Positions 1-11,204 are shown, numbered from the stretch's first letter. The stretch: DNA of 64,000 nt from Pseudomonadota bacterium (GCA_018820855.1 JAHJNL010000031.1:62001-126000); one strand, 5' to 3'. Notes: generated by a model from the sequence alone, not told the origin. Made by a program: numbers and translations.

Positions 1-95
1 GCAGTGGAAAAAAGGGCCAGTCTTCCGGCTTTAGCAGGAAGAAAGAAAACGGCAATTCCTACAATAAGTGGAATATAAAATACCAATTGGAGCAT
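1..95 (-). CDS. hyfF: HyfF-like membrane subunit of hydrogenase-4-type complex (5' end only)
   Basis: Only the first 31 codons are inside the window; the rest lies beyond the left edge. An ATG at 95-93 follows an AAGGA ribosome-binding site and starts four bases after the stop of the HyfE-like gene. The visible N-terminus (MLQLVFYIPLIVGIAVFFLP) is one hydrophobic helix, as expected for a NuoM/NuoN-type proton-channel subunit. The HyfF name rests on gene order (hyfB-hyfC-hyfE then hyfF, as in E. coli hyf) more than on this short sequence. Confidence 0.55.
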   Translation of the reverse strand, partial: MLQLVFYIPLIVGIAVFFLPAKAGRLALFST

Positions 96-99
96 AGTT

Positions 100-756
100 T
101 CAATCCTTTAGCTGTCCAAGGAGGGCAGTGTCAACATCATCAAAGGTATGGTTGATATCATTTAAGACAATACCCATAACCAATACTGCAACAAGAAGAT
201 CGAGGAGGACCGCGAACTCGACGACATATTGGGTATGAACCTCTTTGGCAAGGGCTGTGCCGATGAGATAGATACCATTTTCCATCATCAGGTAACCGAT
301 AACCTGTGTAATAGCTTTACGGCGCGCCATGAGCAGGATCAAACCAGCCCCCATGGTCGTGATGCCAGTTACCAGAAGCAGTTTGTGACTTGCCGGCAAG
401 CTGGCCAGGTTGAGATGATTGGTGATATATACGGAAAAAATAATCATGATCAACCCGGCAAACAGGGAGGCATGATAGCCGATAATAGGCTCAATTTCCC
501 TGCTGGCAACAACTTTGTTAACGGCTATGGACATCATGCCGGGGATGACGAGGCCCTTTACAAGAATCAGGAGGAGGAAAAACATGATCAGATTGAAAGT
601 TAACCCATGCGCTGTGTCCAGCACAAGAGGCACTGCGGAAACAATGATTCCCTGAAAGGCCATGAGCTTGACCAGGGCCATAAGGCGGTTGGATCGCAGG
701 GAGAGAAGAACCGACAGGAGAATCAGCGCCAAGAATATATTGGATATATGTATCAC
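100..756 (-). CDS. hyfE: HyfE-like membrane subunit (hydrogenase-4 component E family)
   Basis: A 218-residue, almost wholly hydrophobic protein with about six to seven membrane helices. Its size and composition fit HyfE, a fusion-like relative of the small NuoK antiporter subunit that helps form the membrane arm of group 4 hydrogenases and related complexes. The start is GTG at 756, and its GTGA overlaps the TGA stop of the HyfC-like gene, which implies translational coupling. The C-terminal tail (about 200-218) is short and polar. The hydrogenase large and small subunits are not in view, so a catalytically different Ehr-type complex is possible. Confidence 0.8.
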   Translation of the reverse strand: MIHISNIFLALILLSVLLSLRSNRLMALVKLMAFQGIIVSAVPLVLDTAHGLTFNLIMFFLLLILVKGLVIPGMMSIAVNKVVASREIEPIIGYHASLFAGLIMIIFSVYITNHLNLASLPASHKLLLVTGITTMGAGLILLMARRKAITQVIGYLMMENGIYLIGTALAKEVHTQYVVEFAVLLDLLVAVLVMGIVLNDINHTFDDVDTALLGQLKD

Positions 757-1688
757 TGGACAAACTCCATGGTAAGGATCGTTGCAAAAAAGACCAGGGC
801 AAAGGATGTCAGGATAAAGTTGGGGACCATATCCATCTTATACCGTGCCGTGATTGATTCGACTAAGCCGACTCCGGCATAAATCAGGGCCATGATGATG
901 TTAAAGACAAGGACATTGTATAGCGCAGATCCTGTGTGAAACGGGTAGAGGAGACAGGAAATAAAGGCTGAGTAAAACAGCATTTTACAGAAAGCACCCA
1001 TTTCAATAAGAGCAAGATCCGGGCCGCTGTGATCAAGGATCATGACCTCATGGATCATGGTCAACTCAAGATGGGTGGCCGGGTCATCAACCGGAACTCG
1101 AGAGTTTTCTGTCAGCAGAACAATGAACAGGGCAATCAGAACCAAAAAGATCAGAGCTGCGGACTGAGACCAGAGGTTGACAAATTGATCGCCTGAAAAA
1201 TATTCAGCAAAGCTCAAACTCCCGCTGAGTCGAAAGAAGAGGGCCAGGATGACAAAGATAGTGGCTTCAGCCAAGGCTGAAAAAAACACCTCACGCGCTG
1301 CTCCCATTCCTTCAAAGGGAGATGCTGTATCCAGTGCGGCAAGGACGGTAAAAAAACGTCCGAGGCCAAGCAGATAGAAGAGTACGACGACATCGCCATG
1401 GAATGAAAGAACAGGCGGAAGGCCGGCAAAGGGAAAGAAAAGCAACAGCATAAAGGCTGTGACAAAGGAGATTATCGGTCCCAGCTTGAAGATAAATGTC
1501 GTACTGGTCGAATAGACAGAACCCTTACGTAACAGTTTGATCAGCGTGTAGTACTTGATCAGCCATGGTGGACCCTGTTTGCCGCCGAAAAAGGCCTTTA
1601 CCTTTAAAATGACACCCATGAACAGGGGCGCCAGGGTAAAGGCGACCAGAAACGAAAGAAATGAAGTAAAAGAAAAAGTAAAATCCAT
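753..1688 (-). CDS. hyfC: HyfC-like membrane subunit (NuoH/complex I subunit 1 family)
   Basis: A 311-residue membrane protein of the NuoH/HycD/HyfC family, which anchors the hydrophilic hydrogenase arm to the membrane arm. Near the N-terminus it has the family region GGKQGPP followed by a helix starting with YYTLIKLL, which resembles the RxGPxxVG...D-K region of NuoH. The loop with ENSRVPVDDPATHLELTMIH (about residues 195-215) is the acidic quinone/interface loop typical of HyfC and HycD. ATG at 1688 follows GGAAGACAGG. The gene lies 9 bases after the HyfB-like gene and overlaps the next gene by 4 bases. Confidence 0.88.
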   Translation of the reverse strand: MDFTFSFTSFLSFLVAFTLAPLFMGVILKVKAFFGGKQGPPWLIKYYTLIKLLRKGSVYSTSTTFIFKLGPIISFVTAFMLLLFFPFAGLPPVLSFHGDVVVLFYLLGLGRFFTVLAALDTASPFEGMGAAREVFFSALAEATIFVILALFFRLSGSLSFAEYFSGDQFVNLWSQSAALIFLVLIALFIVLLTENSRVPVDDPATHLELTMIHEVMILDHSGPDLALIEMGAFCKMLFYSAFISCLLYPFHTGSALYNVLVFNIIMALIYAGVGLVESITARYKMDMVPNFILTSFALVFFATILTMEFVQ

Positions 1689-1697
1689 CCTGTCTTC

Positions 1698-3656
1698 CTA
1701 TAAAAAGATGAGCATAACCACAATGGCCAGCACAATGTAACCGATATAGAGCTGGATGTTGCCGTGTTGGATCCAGCGCAGCTTGCTAAGCAGATACAGA
1801 ACCGGGCGGACAACAAAAATATTCAGTCCGATTTCAGAGGTATCATGGGTGTGTGAGCTGTAGGTCGTCTTGCCAGGGAAAATTTTATTTATCCCCGAGT
1901 AATTTTTCTGTACTCGGATAAAGGGTCTGAAAAAGTCAACTATGCTGTCTGCATAAGATGTGCCGGTGTACTGCATCCGAACTGTCGGCTGGGTGAAGCC
2001 GCAGCCCCAGGTTCCGGATTTGGTGACTTCTTTGCCGATATAAAAAATCTTTCTGAGAACGGTGACAATAATAAAGAGGAGAATAAACAGAGCAGCCGTG
2101 CGGGAAATATTGGTCATGAGTGGCATAAACTCAGCGGTTGTATAGTCGGAAACCAGTGGAATTGCCTGGGTTACCAGGAAGGCTGCCTGGACAAAGTGAT
2201 AAGGCCAGACACCGATGATAAGGCAGGAAGCAGCCAGCACTGAGAGAGCTGTTCCCATGAGGATACCGGCTTCAGACGCCTTGGCTGCCTTGTCAGTACG
2301 TGGTTCACCGAGAAAAACGACACCGATGAATTTGGTAAAGGCCGCTCCTGCCAATGCGCCGATAACTGCCAGGGCAATAATGGCCAGGGCAGAGAGAACA
2401 AAAGATGCTCCATGGAGCGAAAGCCCATGGATTGCTCCGTAATAGATGAGAAATTCACTGATAAAACCGTTGAACGGCGGCAGTCCTGAGATGGAAATGG
2501 AACCGATGAGTAAGCTGCGGCCGGTAACGGGCATTGTTTTCATCAAGCCGCCAAGCTCATTGCTCGCGCCGGTTTTGGTTTGATGAAGAACAGAGCCTGC
2601 TCCCATGAAGAGCAGTGATTTGAAAATAGAGTGATTGAAGACATGAAGCAGGCCACCGGCAAAGCCGAAGGCTGCCATGGTCTTGTTGCCAGATGCCGCG
2701 CCCAGCATACCGACACCGAGACCGAGCAGGATGATACCGATATTCTCCACGCTGGAATAGGCAAGCATCTTTTTGATGTCCTGCTTGCCGATGGCATAGA
2801 CTACCCCGAGGATTCCGGAACTGATGCCGAGAACGATAACGATCTGGCCGAAAACGACAGAGGTTGGTTCCAGCAAGAGATAGAAGCGGACAATACCGTA
2901 AATACCCATCTTGATCATCACGCCGGACATGACAGCGGAAACATGACTTGGGGCAGCGGGGTGGGCATAGGGCAGCCAGATATGGAGCGGCATGATACCC
3001 GCCTTGGAGCCACAGCCGATGAGAATAAGAATGAAGGCAATAAGTTTGGCAGAATCGGGAATAGAGGCAAGTGCTTCAAAGCCGAAGGTGCCGGTATGCG
3101 AGTAAAGGAAACCGAAACCGGCAAAAATAAACAGGGCTCCGGCCTGGGTAAAAATAAAATAGATATATCCGGCACCCCTGGTGGCCTTTTTATGAACATC
3201 ATAAATAACCAGGAAAAATGATGAGACAGACATCAGCTCCCAGGCAAGGGCGAAGGAGATAAGGTTATTGGCACAGACCACAAGGGCCATTGAGATGATG
3301 AGGAGCGCATAAAAGAAATAGTTGATGGCGGTACCAGCTGCACGCTTTGCGTCATGCAGATATTGAAAGCTGTACAGAGCCCCTACTGCAGGTATGGCAA
3401 AAACAGGAACCAGGAAAAAGGCTGAAACGGCATCGATCTTAAGAGAGAATGTGAAAATATGCAGCCAGCTATGGTTGTAAATTACTGGCTCAGCATGCTG
3501 GAGAAGCCGTGCCGCTGCGTCATAGGCACCAAAACTGCAGCCAGCAATGATAGCCAGGACTGCTCCTGCTTTCATCAACGAATACAGTCTGAAGGTAGCA
3601 AGTGCCTGTGTTCCACCAACTCCAATGAGTAGTAAAGCGAGAAAAAATATATTCAT
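1698..3656 (-). CDS. hyfB: HyfB-like proton-translocating subunit (NuoL/NuoM family)
   Basis: A 652-residue polytopic protein of the Mrp/NuoL/NuoM antiporter family. Family residues are visible: a glutamate in LAWE (about E140), a lysine in GSKAGIMPLHIWLP (about K218), histidines in AHPAAPSH (about 232-238) and a lysine in the following helix (about K249). These form the proton channel in the family. The C-terminal region (about 540-652) has an extra loop with a GCGFTQPTVRMQYTG segment that is typical of HyfB/HycC. ATG at 3656 follows AGAGGACCT. It is the first visible gene of the operon, so the promoter probably lies in the 500 bp upstream. Confidence 0.87.
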   Translation of the reverse strand: MNIFFLALLLIGVGGTQALATFRLYSLMKAGAVLAIIAGCSFGAYDAAARLLQHAEPVIYNHSWLHIFTFSLKIDAVSAFFLVPVFAIPAVGALYSFQYLHDAKRAAGTAINYFFYALLIISMALVVCANNLISFALAWELMSVSSFFLVIYDVHKKATRGAGYIYFIFTQAGALFIFAGFGFLYSHTGTFGFEALASIPDSAKLIAFILILIGCGSKAGIMPLHIWLPYAHPAAPSHVSAVMSGVMIKMGIYGIVRFYLLLEPTSVVFGQIVIVLGISSGILGVVYAIGKQDIKKMLAYSSVENIGIILLGLGVGMLGAASGNKTMAAFGFAGGLLHVFNHSIFKSLLFMGAGSVLHQTKTGASNELGGLMKTMPVTGRSLLIGSISISGLPPFNGFISEFLIYYGAIHGLSLHGASFVLSALAIIALAVIGALAGAAFTKFIGVVFLGEPRTDKAAKASEAGILMGTALSVLAASCLIIGVWPYHFVQAAFLVTQAIPLVSDYTTAEFMPLMTNISRTAALFILLFIIVTVLRKIFYIGKEVTKSGTWGCGFTQPTVRMQYTGTSYADSIVDFFRPFIRVQKNYSGINKIFPGKTTYSSHTHDTSEIGLNIFVVRPVLYLLSKLRWIQHGNIQLYIGYIVLAIVVMLIFL

Positions 3657-4164
3657 AGGTCCTCTTGTGTCACTTCGAAAAAAAAGGGGGAGAGCTGGTT
3701 CTAGCGTTTATTTTTTTAGAGAAAACTCATTGCTGCGATTACGTGGAGTTCTCCAATGAGTCTGTAATTTGTCAAACCTGTAAGTGGGGGGCGTACCCAC
3801 AAAAATGACTTGTCAGAATAGACATTGCCGCTGTGGTCGAATACGGGAACATCTTAAGATAAAAGGCAGTTTCCGCAGCCGGCAACTTACAAAATCGGTG
3901 GATTATGATTTTCTATTCAGAAAAAGTCAACTACTTTTTTTCATTTTGTCACAGCAGGGAGTATTGCCTGTGCACCTGAACGTGGGCCATCGCAAATTAT
4001 ATGAAACGACTTCCCATGTTCAGGGATTGAAGCAGGTGGCTGGTCCGAGTTGGCAGGGTCAAATATTTTGTGTGAAATCATTTCATACCAATCGTTTTGG
4101 AATGGCAGATTTTTGCGGATTTTTTTCTTTTCTCTATCCGTAAGTTGAATTCACACAAAATATG
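3657..4164. other. Intergenic region with a 14-bp inverted repeat
   Basis: About 500 bp between two minus-strand genes. It should hold the promoter of the hyf-like operon near its low-coordinate end. A perfect 14-bp inverted repeat is present: ATATTTTGTGTGAA at 4063-4076 and TTCACACAAAATAT at 4150-4163, which directly abuts the stop codon of the carbonic-anhydrase-like gene. An open frame at 3784-4143 (plus) has no family features or convincing ribosome-binding site, so it is not called. Confidence 0.5.
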
Positions 4165-5346
4165 TTACCTTACTCTAATGTCAAAGTGCGGTGCTTTCAG
4201 CATACGCCTTATATTTTCCTTTAAATCCGCTTGGTCGGGGTTCTCCATACTTTGGGACATGAGTTTGGTAAACAGCTTTTCCTGTTCAATGGGATGGGTG
4301 TATTCGACGGGGGTGCCGTCCTTGAGCTGGACGTGAGCTGCCCAGGGGACAAAATAGTTGGTGGCAGGGAAACCCTCATATTCCGAGATATCGATATTCA
4401 GCCCGGCAATATAGAGAAGGCTTCGTCCTGTGTATTCGTCTCCACGCCGGATCGACTGAACCACCCGGGAAAATTCCAGTTGGACATTGGCCTTTGCGGC
4501 CCGCAGAGTTGGGTATTTGGCGCTGACAATATCAGGCATGAACTCGATCAGGCCTCTTTCCAGTGCAAGTGTATCATCAGTTTCATGAAATTTTTCCTTG
4601 AAATAGAAAAGATCAGCGGTCAACAGGTTGCCGATGCTTTCTCCCTCACCGGATTTCCATTCATAGCCCTGTTCGTCAAGGCGCTTTTTAAAGATAGGAG
4701 AAACTTCGTAGGTCTGGGTTGTGCTCGCTTGAGAGAACGGACGGATAATTCTCTGCTGGTCCTGTTCGACAATATTTGAGAGCTTAAGAACAAGTCCTTG
4801 TTCCACCGGGTGGGAGCCAAAGTCGATAAAGGTATTTTTTACCGTGATCAGGTAATGTCCTTCTTCGTCCCGACGAAGGAAGATGCGATCGCGGGCAAAA
4901 TGATAGCGCTCAAGATATGGTGTGATGACATGAGTCAGTTTTCCACAGGAAACACAAGTACTGTTACCGGAAACCTGCGGCCTGCGGTATTTCCCATATT
5001 CGCCGGTATCCGGATCATAGCCGACGTGACTGGCCTGGACAATCAGGAGGTCGTCTCCATGGTGGGAATGGGGGCCGTGTCGGTCAACAGCCAACATACC
5101 GCCGACCCGGCCATGATTAAAGGGAAATGTGCCGAAATGCTTGGTGAGCAGAATAATGGGCAGGCCTTGGTTTTCGTCGGAGCAGAAGGCCCGCGATGGC
5201 ATGATATACCCTTTACGAAAGCCGAGCTCATTTTTGCAGAAATTGTAGAGTCTGGGGACAAACTCCGGATAGGGTATGGCCAGGCCGTCAACTTTAAAGG
5301 GGGCGACCTCTCTAATGATATACGGTTCACGGTATAGATTGAGCAT
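4165..5346 (-). CDS. Putative LCIB/C-type beta-carbonic anhydrase-like protein
   Basis: A 393-residue soluble protein. The N-terminal half has a motif series resembling the LCIB/C branch of beta-carbonic anhydrases: C55-S-D57-E (compare CRDE), a GR-V-G segment at about 79-83, A-S-H107-V-G-Y, G-E-Y-G-K-Y-R-R at about 115-122, and C131-V-S-C134-G. Cys55, His107 and one of the later cysteines could be the zinc ligands, with Asp57 as the dyad residue. The arginine after the first cysteine is replaced by serine. The C-terminal half (about 190-393) is not recognised. It has its own upstream region beside the TPP riboswitch. The assignment rests on motif memory only and catalysis is not shown. Confidence 0.55.
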   Translation of the reverse strand: MLNLYREPYIIREVAPFKVDGLAIPYPEFVPRLYNFCKNELGFRKGYIMPSRAFCSDENQGLPIILLTKHFGTFPFNHGRVGGMLAVDRHGPHSHHGDDLLIVQASHVGYDPDTGEYGKYRRPQVSGNSTCVSCGKLTHVITPYLERYHFARDRIFLRRDEEGHYLITVKNTFIDFGSHPVEQGLVLKLSNIVEQDQQRIIRPFSQASTTQTYEVSPIFKKRLDEQGYEWKSGEGESIGNLLTADLFYFKEKFHETDDTLALERGLIEFMPDIVSAKYPTLRAAKANVQLEFSRVVQSIRRGDEYTGRSLLYIAGLNIDISEYEGFPATNYFVPWAAHVQLKDGTPVEYTHPIEQEKLFTKLMSQSMENPDQADLKENIRRMLKAPHFDIRVR

Positions 5347-5753
5347 TGGTACTCCTCCAGCAGAATGAAATTAATAAATTGGTTAATGTAAATAATGTAT
5401 ATAATCAATGTGTTCAGTCATGTTGTGAGGACGGTTGTGCAACTGTGTATATTGTAGATAATGTCTTATATTGTAACCAGTTGGCAATAATAACTGAATA
5501 CTCATTCATTATCAAGCCTTTTCGCTTGTCTTTATAGGCAGTGTGTTATGAATCGAATTCGTTAACGTTTAGGGCGTTTTTGCATCAAATCATAATGATG
5601 TTGCCGTTGTCAAGGCACATCGGAGCATCTTTCCCTGATTCATCTTTCAGGCATAATGCCGGCAGGTTCCTGGCAGGCTTCTGAGTTAGTGCTTTACTCT
5701 GGTAAAATTATTTTTTATAATTACATCCGATAGTTTGATTTTTGAACATCTTA
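5347..5753. other. AT-rich divergent intergenic region
   Basis: About 400 bp between the minus-strand carbonic-anhydrase-like gene and the plus-strand thiamine riboswitch. It is AT-rich, as expected for divergent promoters. No operator or gene was recognised. Confidence 0.4.
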
Positions 5754-5834
5754 GACTTGGGGGTGCCGGGAAAAATTCCGGCTGAGAGTAGACCCCTTGA
5801 ACCTGATACTTTTAATAAAGTCGTAGGGAAAGTC
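5754..5834 (+). promoter_or_regulatory. TPP riboswitch (THI element)
   Basis: All conserved blocks of the thiamine pyrophosphate aptamer are present in order: GACTT opening P1 at 5754, GGGGGTGCC, GGCTGAGA at 5780-5787, GACCCCTTGAACCTGAT, then GTAGGGAAAGTC closing P1 at 5834. It lies about 190 nt upstream of thiC, the most common target. Two small hairpins follow (GAATGG/CCATTC near 5838-5857 and GTGCC/GGCAC near 5859-5875) and may form the expression platform. No clear intrinsic terminator was seen, so control may act on translation or through Rho. Confidence 0.95.
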
Positions 5835-6008
5835 ATGATGAATGGAAGCGTTACCATTCTGTGCCATATTCGGCACACCTTTCCCTGCCAGTGTCAATAA
5901 CAATCCGGCTGATGAATGCGATGTCTGTTTTGTAAAAAGAGACGGTACTCCTGTGGGAGTGGTTCGTCATTCTTGCAGCCAGTATATTTGTGTTCGTCCA
6001 CTGGTTGA

Positions 6009-7856
<1,848 letters not shown>

Positions 7857-7932
7857 ACCATGACTCCATGGCGATGCAAAAAGAAATCAGTAGGTAGAGT
7901 AGGAGGTCAGTTATCTGTTACTGTTCCGGTGC

Positions 7933-7975
7933 TTGACATCATACTGGGGCAATGGTAAATTCGGTGGTCATACCA
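7933..7975 (+). promoter_or_regulatory. Promoter and FadR-type operator of the GntR regulator gene
   Basis: A -35 TTGACA (7933-7938), a 17-bp spacer and a -10 TAAATT (7956-7961) are followed at once by the palindrome TGGT-CAT-ACCA (7965-7975). The palindrome fits the T-N-G-T-N3-A-C-N-A operators of the FadR subfamily of GntR regulators and would overlap the transcription start, which suggests autorepression. A near-identical site occurs upstream of the lactate permease gene. Confidence 0.65.
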
Positions 7976-7997
7976 ATTCTAAAACTGGAGTAAAGGC

Positions 7998-8705
7998 ATG
8001 GCCACGTTATTTAAGCCGATTCGTCTCAAGAAGCTGTCTGAAGAAATTGTTGAACAGATCAAAACACTCATCACTGAGGGGGAACTGAAGCCGGGTGAAA
8101 AAATTCCTTCGGAACGCGAGCTGGCCTCACTTCTCGGCGTCAGCCGTCCTTCTGTGCGAGAAGCCATCATGGTGCTTGAGACCATGGGGCTGTTGGAGTC
8201 CCGGCAGGGCGGCGGCACCTATGTTCGTTCTCTCACCGACGGTACTATGGCACCCCTGGCCAGCATGCTTGAGGATAATCCACAGCTGCTGGGGGAATTG
8301 CTGGAGGTGCGCATGGGACTGGAGTGCTGGTCCGCATATCTGGCGGCAACCCGTGCCACGGACAAGGAGATCAAAAAAATAGGGGAGAGTGTTGAGGAGA
8401 TGGCCACTCAGGCATTGAGCGGCGGCTGGAGTTCGGACGTGGATTCCCGTTTTCACTATGCCATTACCACGGCAACCCATAACACCATGCAGCTCCATGT
8501 TCTGAACACAATCCATGGTCTCTTTCTCGCCACCATTGAGGTTGCCCTGACCAAGCTTTATAGTCAACCCCAGTATATTGAAGTTCTGCTGGGTCAGCAT
8601 CGGGCTATTTATCAAGCCATTGCCGGCAGGGATGGCGATGCTGCACGTCGCGCCATGGGTGCGCATCTCGAATGGGTGCAGGCGACCTTGCCCCGTCTCT
8701 CATAA
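7998..8705 (+). CDS. GntR-family regulator, FadR/LldR subfamily
   Basis: A 235-residue regulator. The N-terminal winged helix (about 10-75) has the family signature PGEKIPSERELASLLGVSRP followed by SVREAIMVLETMGLL. The C-terminal all-helical FCD domain (about 95-225) normally binds a small organic acid through metal-coordinating His/Asp residues. ATG at 7998 follows GGAG. It stands directly upstream of the lactate operon, and both its own promoter and that operon carry the same TGGT-N3-ACCA palindrome. A lactate-responsive regulator like LldR is the best inference; a related organic acid could be the ligand. Confidence 0.88.
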   Translation: MATLFKPIRLKKLSEEIVEQIKTLITEGELKPGEKIPSERELASLLGVSRPSVREAIMVLETMGLLESRQGGGTYVRSLTDGTMAPLASMLEDNPQLLGELLEVRMGLECWSAYLAATRATDKEIKKIGESVEEMATQALSGGWSSDVDSRFHYAITTATHNTMQLHVLNTIHGLFLATIEVALTKLYSQPQYIEVLLGQHRAIYQAIAGRDGDAARRAMGAHLEWVQATLPRLS

Positions 8706-9179
8706 AAATAAAGCAGGGTTGCAGTGTTCTGCCCCTGTCAGTCCGCATGTCTTTCGCAAATTCCTCTCTGTACCAGAGTCCCCATCTCTCTTAAGCTTTC
8801 CTGTGACAATTAGCCTGAGCTTCCCCTGCCATGGGCAGAATTGCCCGTAAGGGTTGTCTCGATTTGCCTGTTCATTTACCTTCTCCGCCGCCAGGTGAGA
8901 AAGTACGTTCCTTTTTTTTGATTCAAGCCGCTTGGTATAGTTTATGAAATGGTCTGGCCATTATTGATTATTACCAGAAGACCGTTGTAAATACAACCAA
9001 CACATCAAAAATATGCACGTTTTCCTGTCCTGCGATGCTTCGTAATCTTCATTTTACAATACCACTTGATGGAGCGCTAAAATTACTATAAATCCTATAG
9101 ATACAGGTAGATGAATGGTTTTTTCTGGTGCGGATTGATTGCATGAATAAAAATTAATCCCATTTCTTGTAAAAACTTC
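8706..9179. other. Intergenic region before the lactate operon promoter
   Basis: No gene was recognised. A few short palindromes occur (for example CTGCC-ATG-GGCAG near 8826), but there is no clear terminator with a T-tract after the regulator gene. Confidence 0.4.
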
Positions 9180-9234
9180 TTGACAATGGCTGCCGTGGTG
9201 ACACATAGTAGAAGTATGGACAGTGGTAATACCA
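9180..9234 (+). promoter_or_regulatory. Putative lactate operon promoter with FadR-type operator
   Basis: TTGACA at 9180-9185 is followed after 18 bp by CATAGT (9204-9209, 4 of 6 matches to TATAAT). The palindrome TGGT-AAT-ACCA lies at 9224-9234, just downstream of the expected start, and shares the core GTGGTNATACCA with the site upstream of the GntR gene. This would leave a leader of roughly 280 nt before the permease start. The leader contains a possible 34-codon upstream frame (9322-9426) without a good ribosome-binding site. Confidence 0.55.
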
Positions 9235-9494
9235 TTAGTCGATATTCCCTGTTTGTAGGTTTCGGGTTAGGAGGAACGACACTGTTGCTCTAGTCGTTTC
9301 CACGGGTGTGGCATCAAAAAAATGGAGGATCATAACCGGCAAAAATTAAATCCTGTTGTTCCTGTCGGAGCGCGGGGTGGAAAAGCATTGTGTGAAGAAA
9401 GGATATTCCGGCCGTATGCCCTGTGATATTAGATTTTTCAGGGATGAGGCCGAATGGGCTTCATTTTTCAAAAATCATCGGGGGAGGTAATATT

Positions 9495-11204
9495 ATGTCC
9501 TTGGAAATACTGGCATTAGTCGCAATGCTGCCGATTTTGGTAGCTCTTATTCTCATGGTCGGTCTGCGCTGGCCTGCAACCAAAGCCATGCCTCTGGCCT
9601 GGCTCACCGCTGCTATTGCTGCGGTTTTCGTCTGGGGCCTGCCCGTCAAGTATGTTGCTGCCCTGACTCTACAGGGATTTGTAACGGCCATCGGCATCCT
9701 GATCATAGTCTTTGGTGCCATCATCATTCTCTATACGCTGAAATATAGCGGTGGTATGGAGACTATCCAGCACGGTATGCAGAATATATCCCGTGACCGC
9801 AGGGTGCAGGCCATCATTATCGGCTATATGTTTGCCGCCTTTATCGAAGGTGCGGCAGGTTTCGGTACTCCGGCTGCCCTGGCTGCTCCGTTGCTGCTGT
9901 CCCTTGGCTTTCCTCCGTTGGCTGCAGCTGTGTTGTGTCTGGTTTTTAACTCTTTTCCAGTCACCTTCGGGGCGGTGGGAACACCCATCATCCTCGGCCT
10001 CAAGTTTCTCCATCCCCTCGTCAATCAGGCAGTTACCGATGTTCCGGGGTTAAACTATACAAACGTTGAACAGTTCAATCTCGTCATTGGCCAGTGGGCC
10101 ACTGTCCTGCATATCGGCATGGTCTTCATCCTGCCCATCTTCATGCTTGGTTTTATTACCCGCTTTTTCGGGGCCAACCGCAGCTGGAGAGAAGGTTTTC
10201 GCGCCTGGAAGTTCTGTGTTTTTGCCGCTGTGGCTTTTTCTGTGCCGTACCTGGGCTTTGCCTGGTTTGTCGGTCCCGAGTTTCCCTCTCTTATCGGCGG
10301 TCTGATAGGTCTTGGCGTTCTTGTCTATGGTGCCAAGAAGGGTTTCTGTGTACCTGATGATGTTTGGGACTTCGGGGACGAGAGTAAATGGGAACCGGAA
10401 TGGACCGGTGACATCTCTGCCTCCAACTCCTCTGAATTCAAATGTCATATGAGTCAGTTTCGTGCCTGGCTGCCATACATACTGATCGGTCTGATACTTG
10501 TCATCACCCGTATTCCCGAACTGGGTCTGAAGGGCATACTGGCCGCGCAGAATATCAGCTGGAACGGTATCCTCGGCTACGAGAATGTGGGTGCCTCCGT
10601 TAAGTATTTGTATCTGCCCGGAACCATACCATTTGCCCTGGTTGCCCTGCTGACCATCCTTTTGCATCGCATGAAGGGGGAAGCGGTGAAAAAGGCGTGG
10701 AGTGAATCGATAGCCAAGATGAAGAACCCGACCATTGCTCTGTTTTTTGCCGTGGGTCTTGTTTCCATCTTCCGTGGCTCAGGCGTAGTCGATGCCCTCC
10801 TCAATCCTCATGCCTATCCGTCAATGCCACTGGCCATGGCCAAGAGCGTTGCCGCAGTCAGTGGAAACGCCTGGCCCATGTTTGCCTCATTTGTGGGCGG
10901 TCTCGGTTCCTTTATAACCGGTTCCAACACCGTATCCGATCTCTTGTTTGCAGAATTTCAGTGGGGTGTTGCCGCTCAACTTGATCTGCCTCGCCAGATC
11001 ATCGTCGCTGCCCAGGTAGCCGGTGGTGCCATGGGTAACATGGTCTGTATCCACAATATCGTAGCGGTCTGCGCCGTGGTCGGTCTTTCCGGCATGGAAG
11101 GCACAATCCTCAAGAGAACTGTCTGGCCCTTCCTCCTGTACGGTACAGTCGTTGGTCTTGTGGCAAGCATGATGTGTTTTGTCTTTTTCCCGAACCTTTT
11201 CTAA
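9495..11204 (+). CDS. lctP: L-lactate permease family transporter
   Basis: A 569-residue polytopic inner-membrane protein of the LctP/LldP family, which imports lactate with protons. The family signature [17 protein letters not shown] is visible at about residues 115-131, and [13 protein letters not shown] and [10 protein letters not shown] occur in the C-terminal half. ATG at 9495 is preferred because GGGGAGGT precedes it; a longer in-frame start at 9423 would prepend a non-membrane tail without a ribosome-binding site. It is the first gene of the lactate-to-acetate operon and is followed by a strong hairpin before the dehydrogenase genes. Confidence 0.95.
   Translation: MSLEILALVAMLPILVALILMVGLRWPATKAMPLAWLTAAIAAVFVWGLPVKYVAALTLQGFVTAIGILIIVFGAIIILYTLKYSGGMETIQHGMQNISRDRRVQAIIIGYMFAAFIEGAAGFGTPAALAAPLLLSLGFPPLAAAVLCLVFNSFPVTFGAVGTPIILGLKFLHPLVNQAVTDVPGLNYTNVEQFNLVIGQWATVLHIGMVFILPIFMLGFITRFFGANRSWREGFRAWKFCVFAAVAFSVPYLGFAWFVGPEFPSLIGGLIGLGVLVYGAKKGFCVPDDVWDFGDESKWEPEWTGDISASNSSEFKCHMSQFRAWLPYILIGLILVITRIPELGLKGILAAQNISWNGILGYENVGASVKYLYLPGTIPFALVALLTILLHRMKGEAVKKAWSESIAKMKNPTIALFFAVGLVSIFRGSGVVDALLNPHAYPSMPLAMAKSVAAVSGNAWPMFASFVGGLGSFITGSNTVSDLLFAEFQWGVAAQLDLPRQIIVAAQVAGGAMGNMVCIHNIVAVCAVVGLSGMEGTILKRTVWPFLLYGTVVGLVASMMCFVFFPNLF

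Noticed and set aside
3784-4143. 119-codon plus-strand frame between the hyf-like operon and the carbonic-anhydrase-like gene
   Set aside because: No recognisable family, no ribosome-binding site, and an atypical composition rich in Cys, Arg and Phe.
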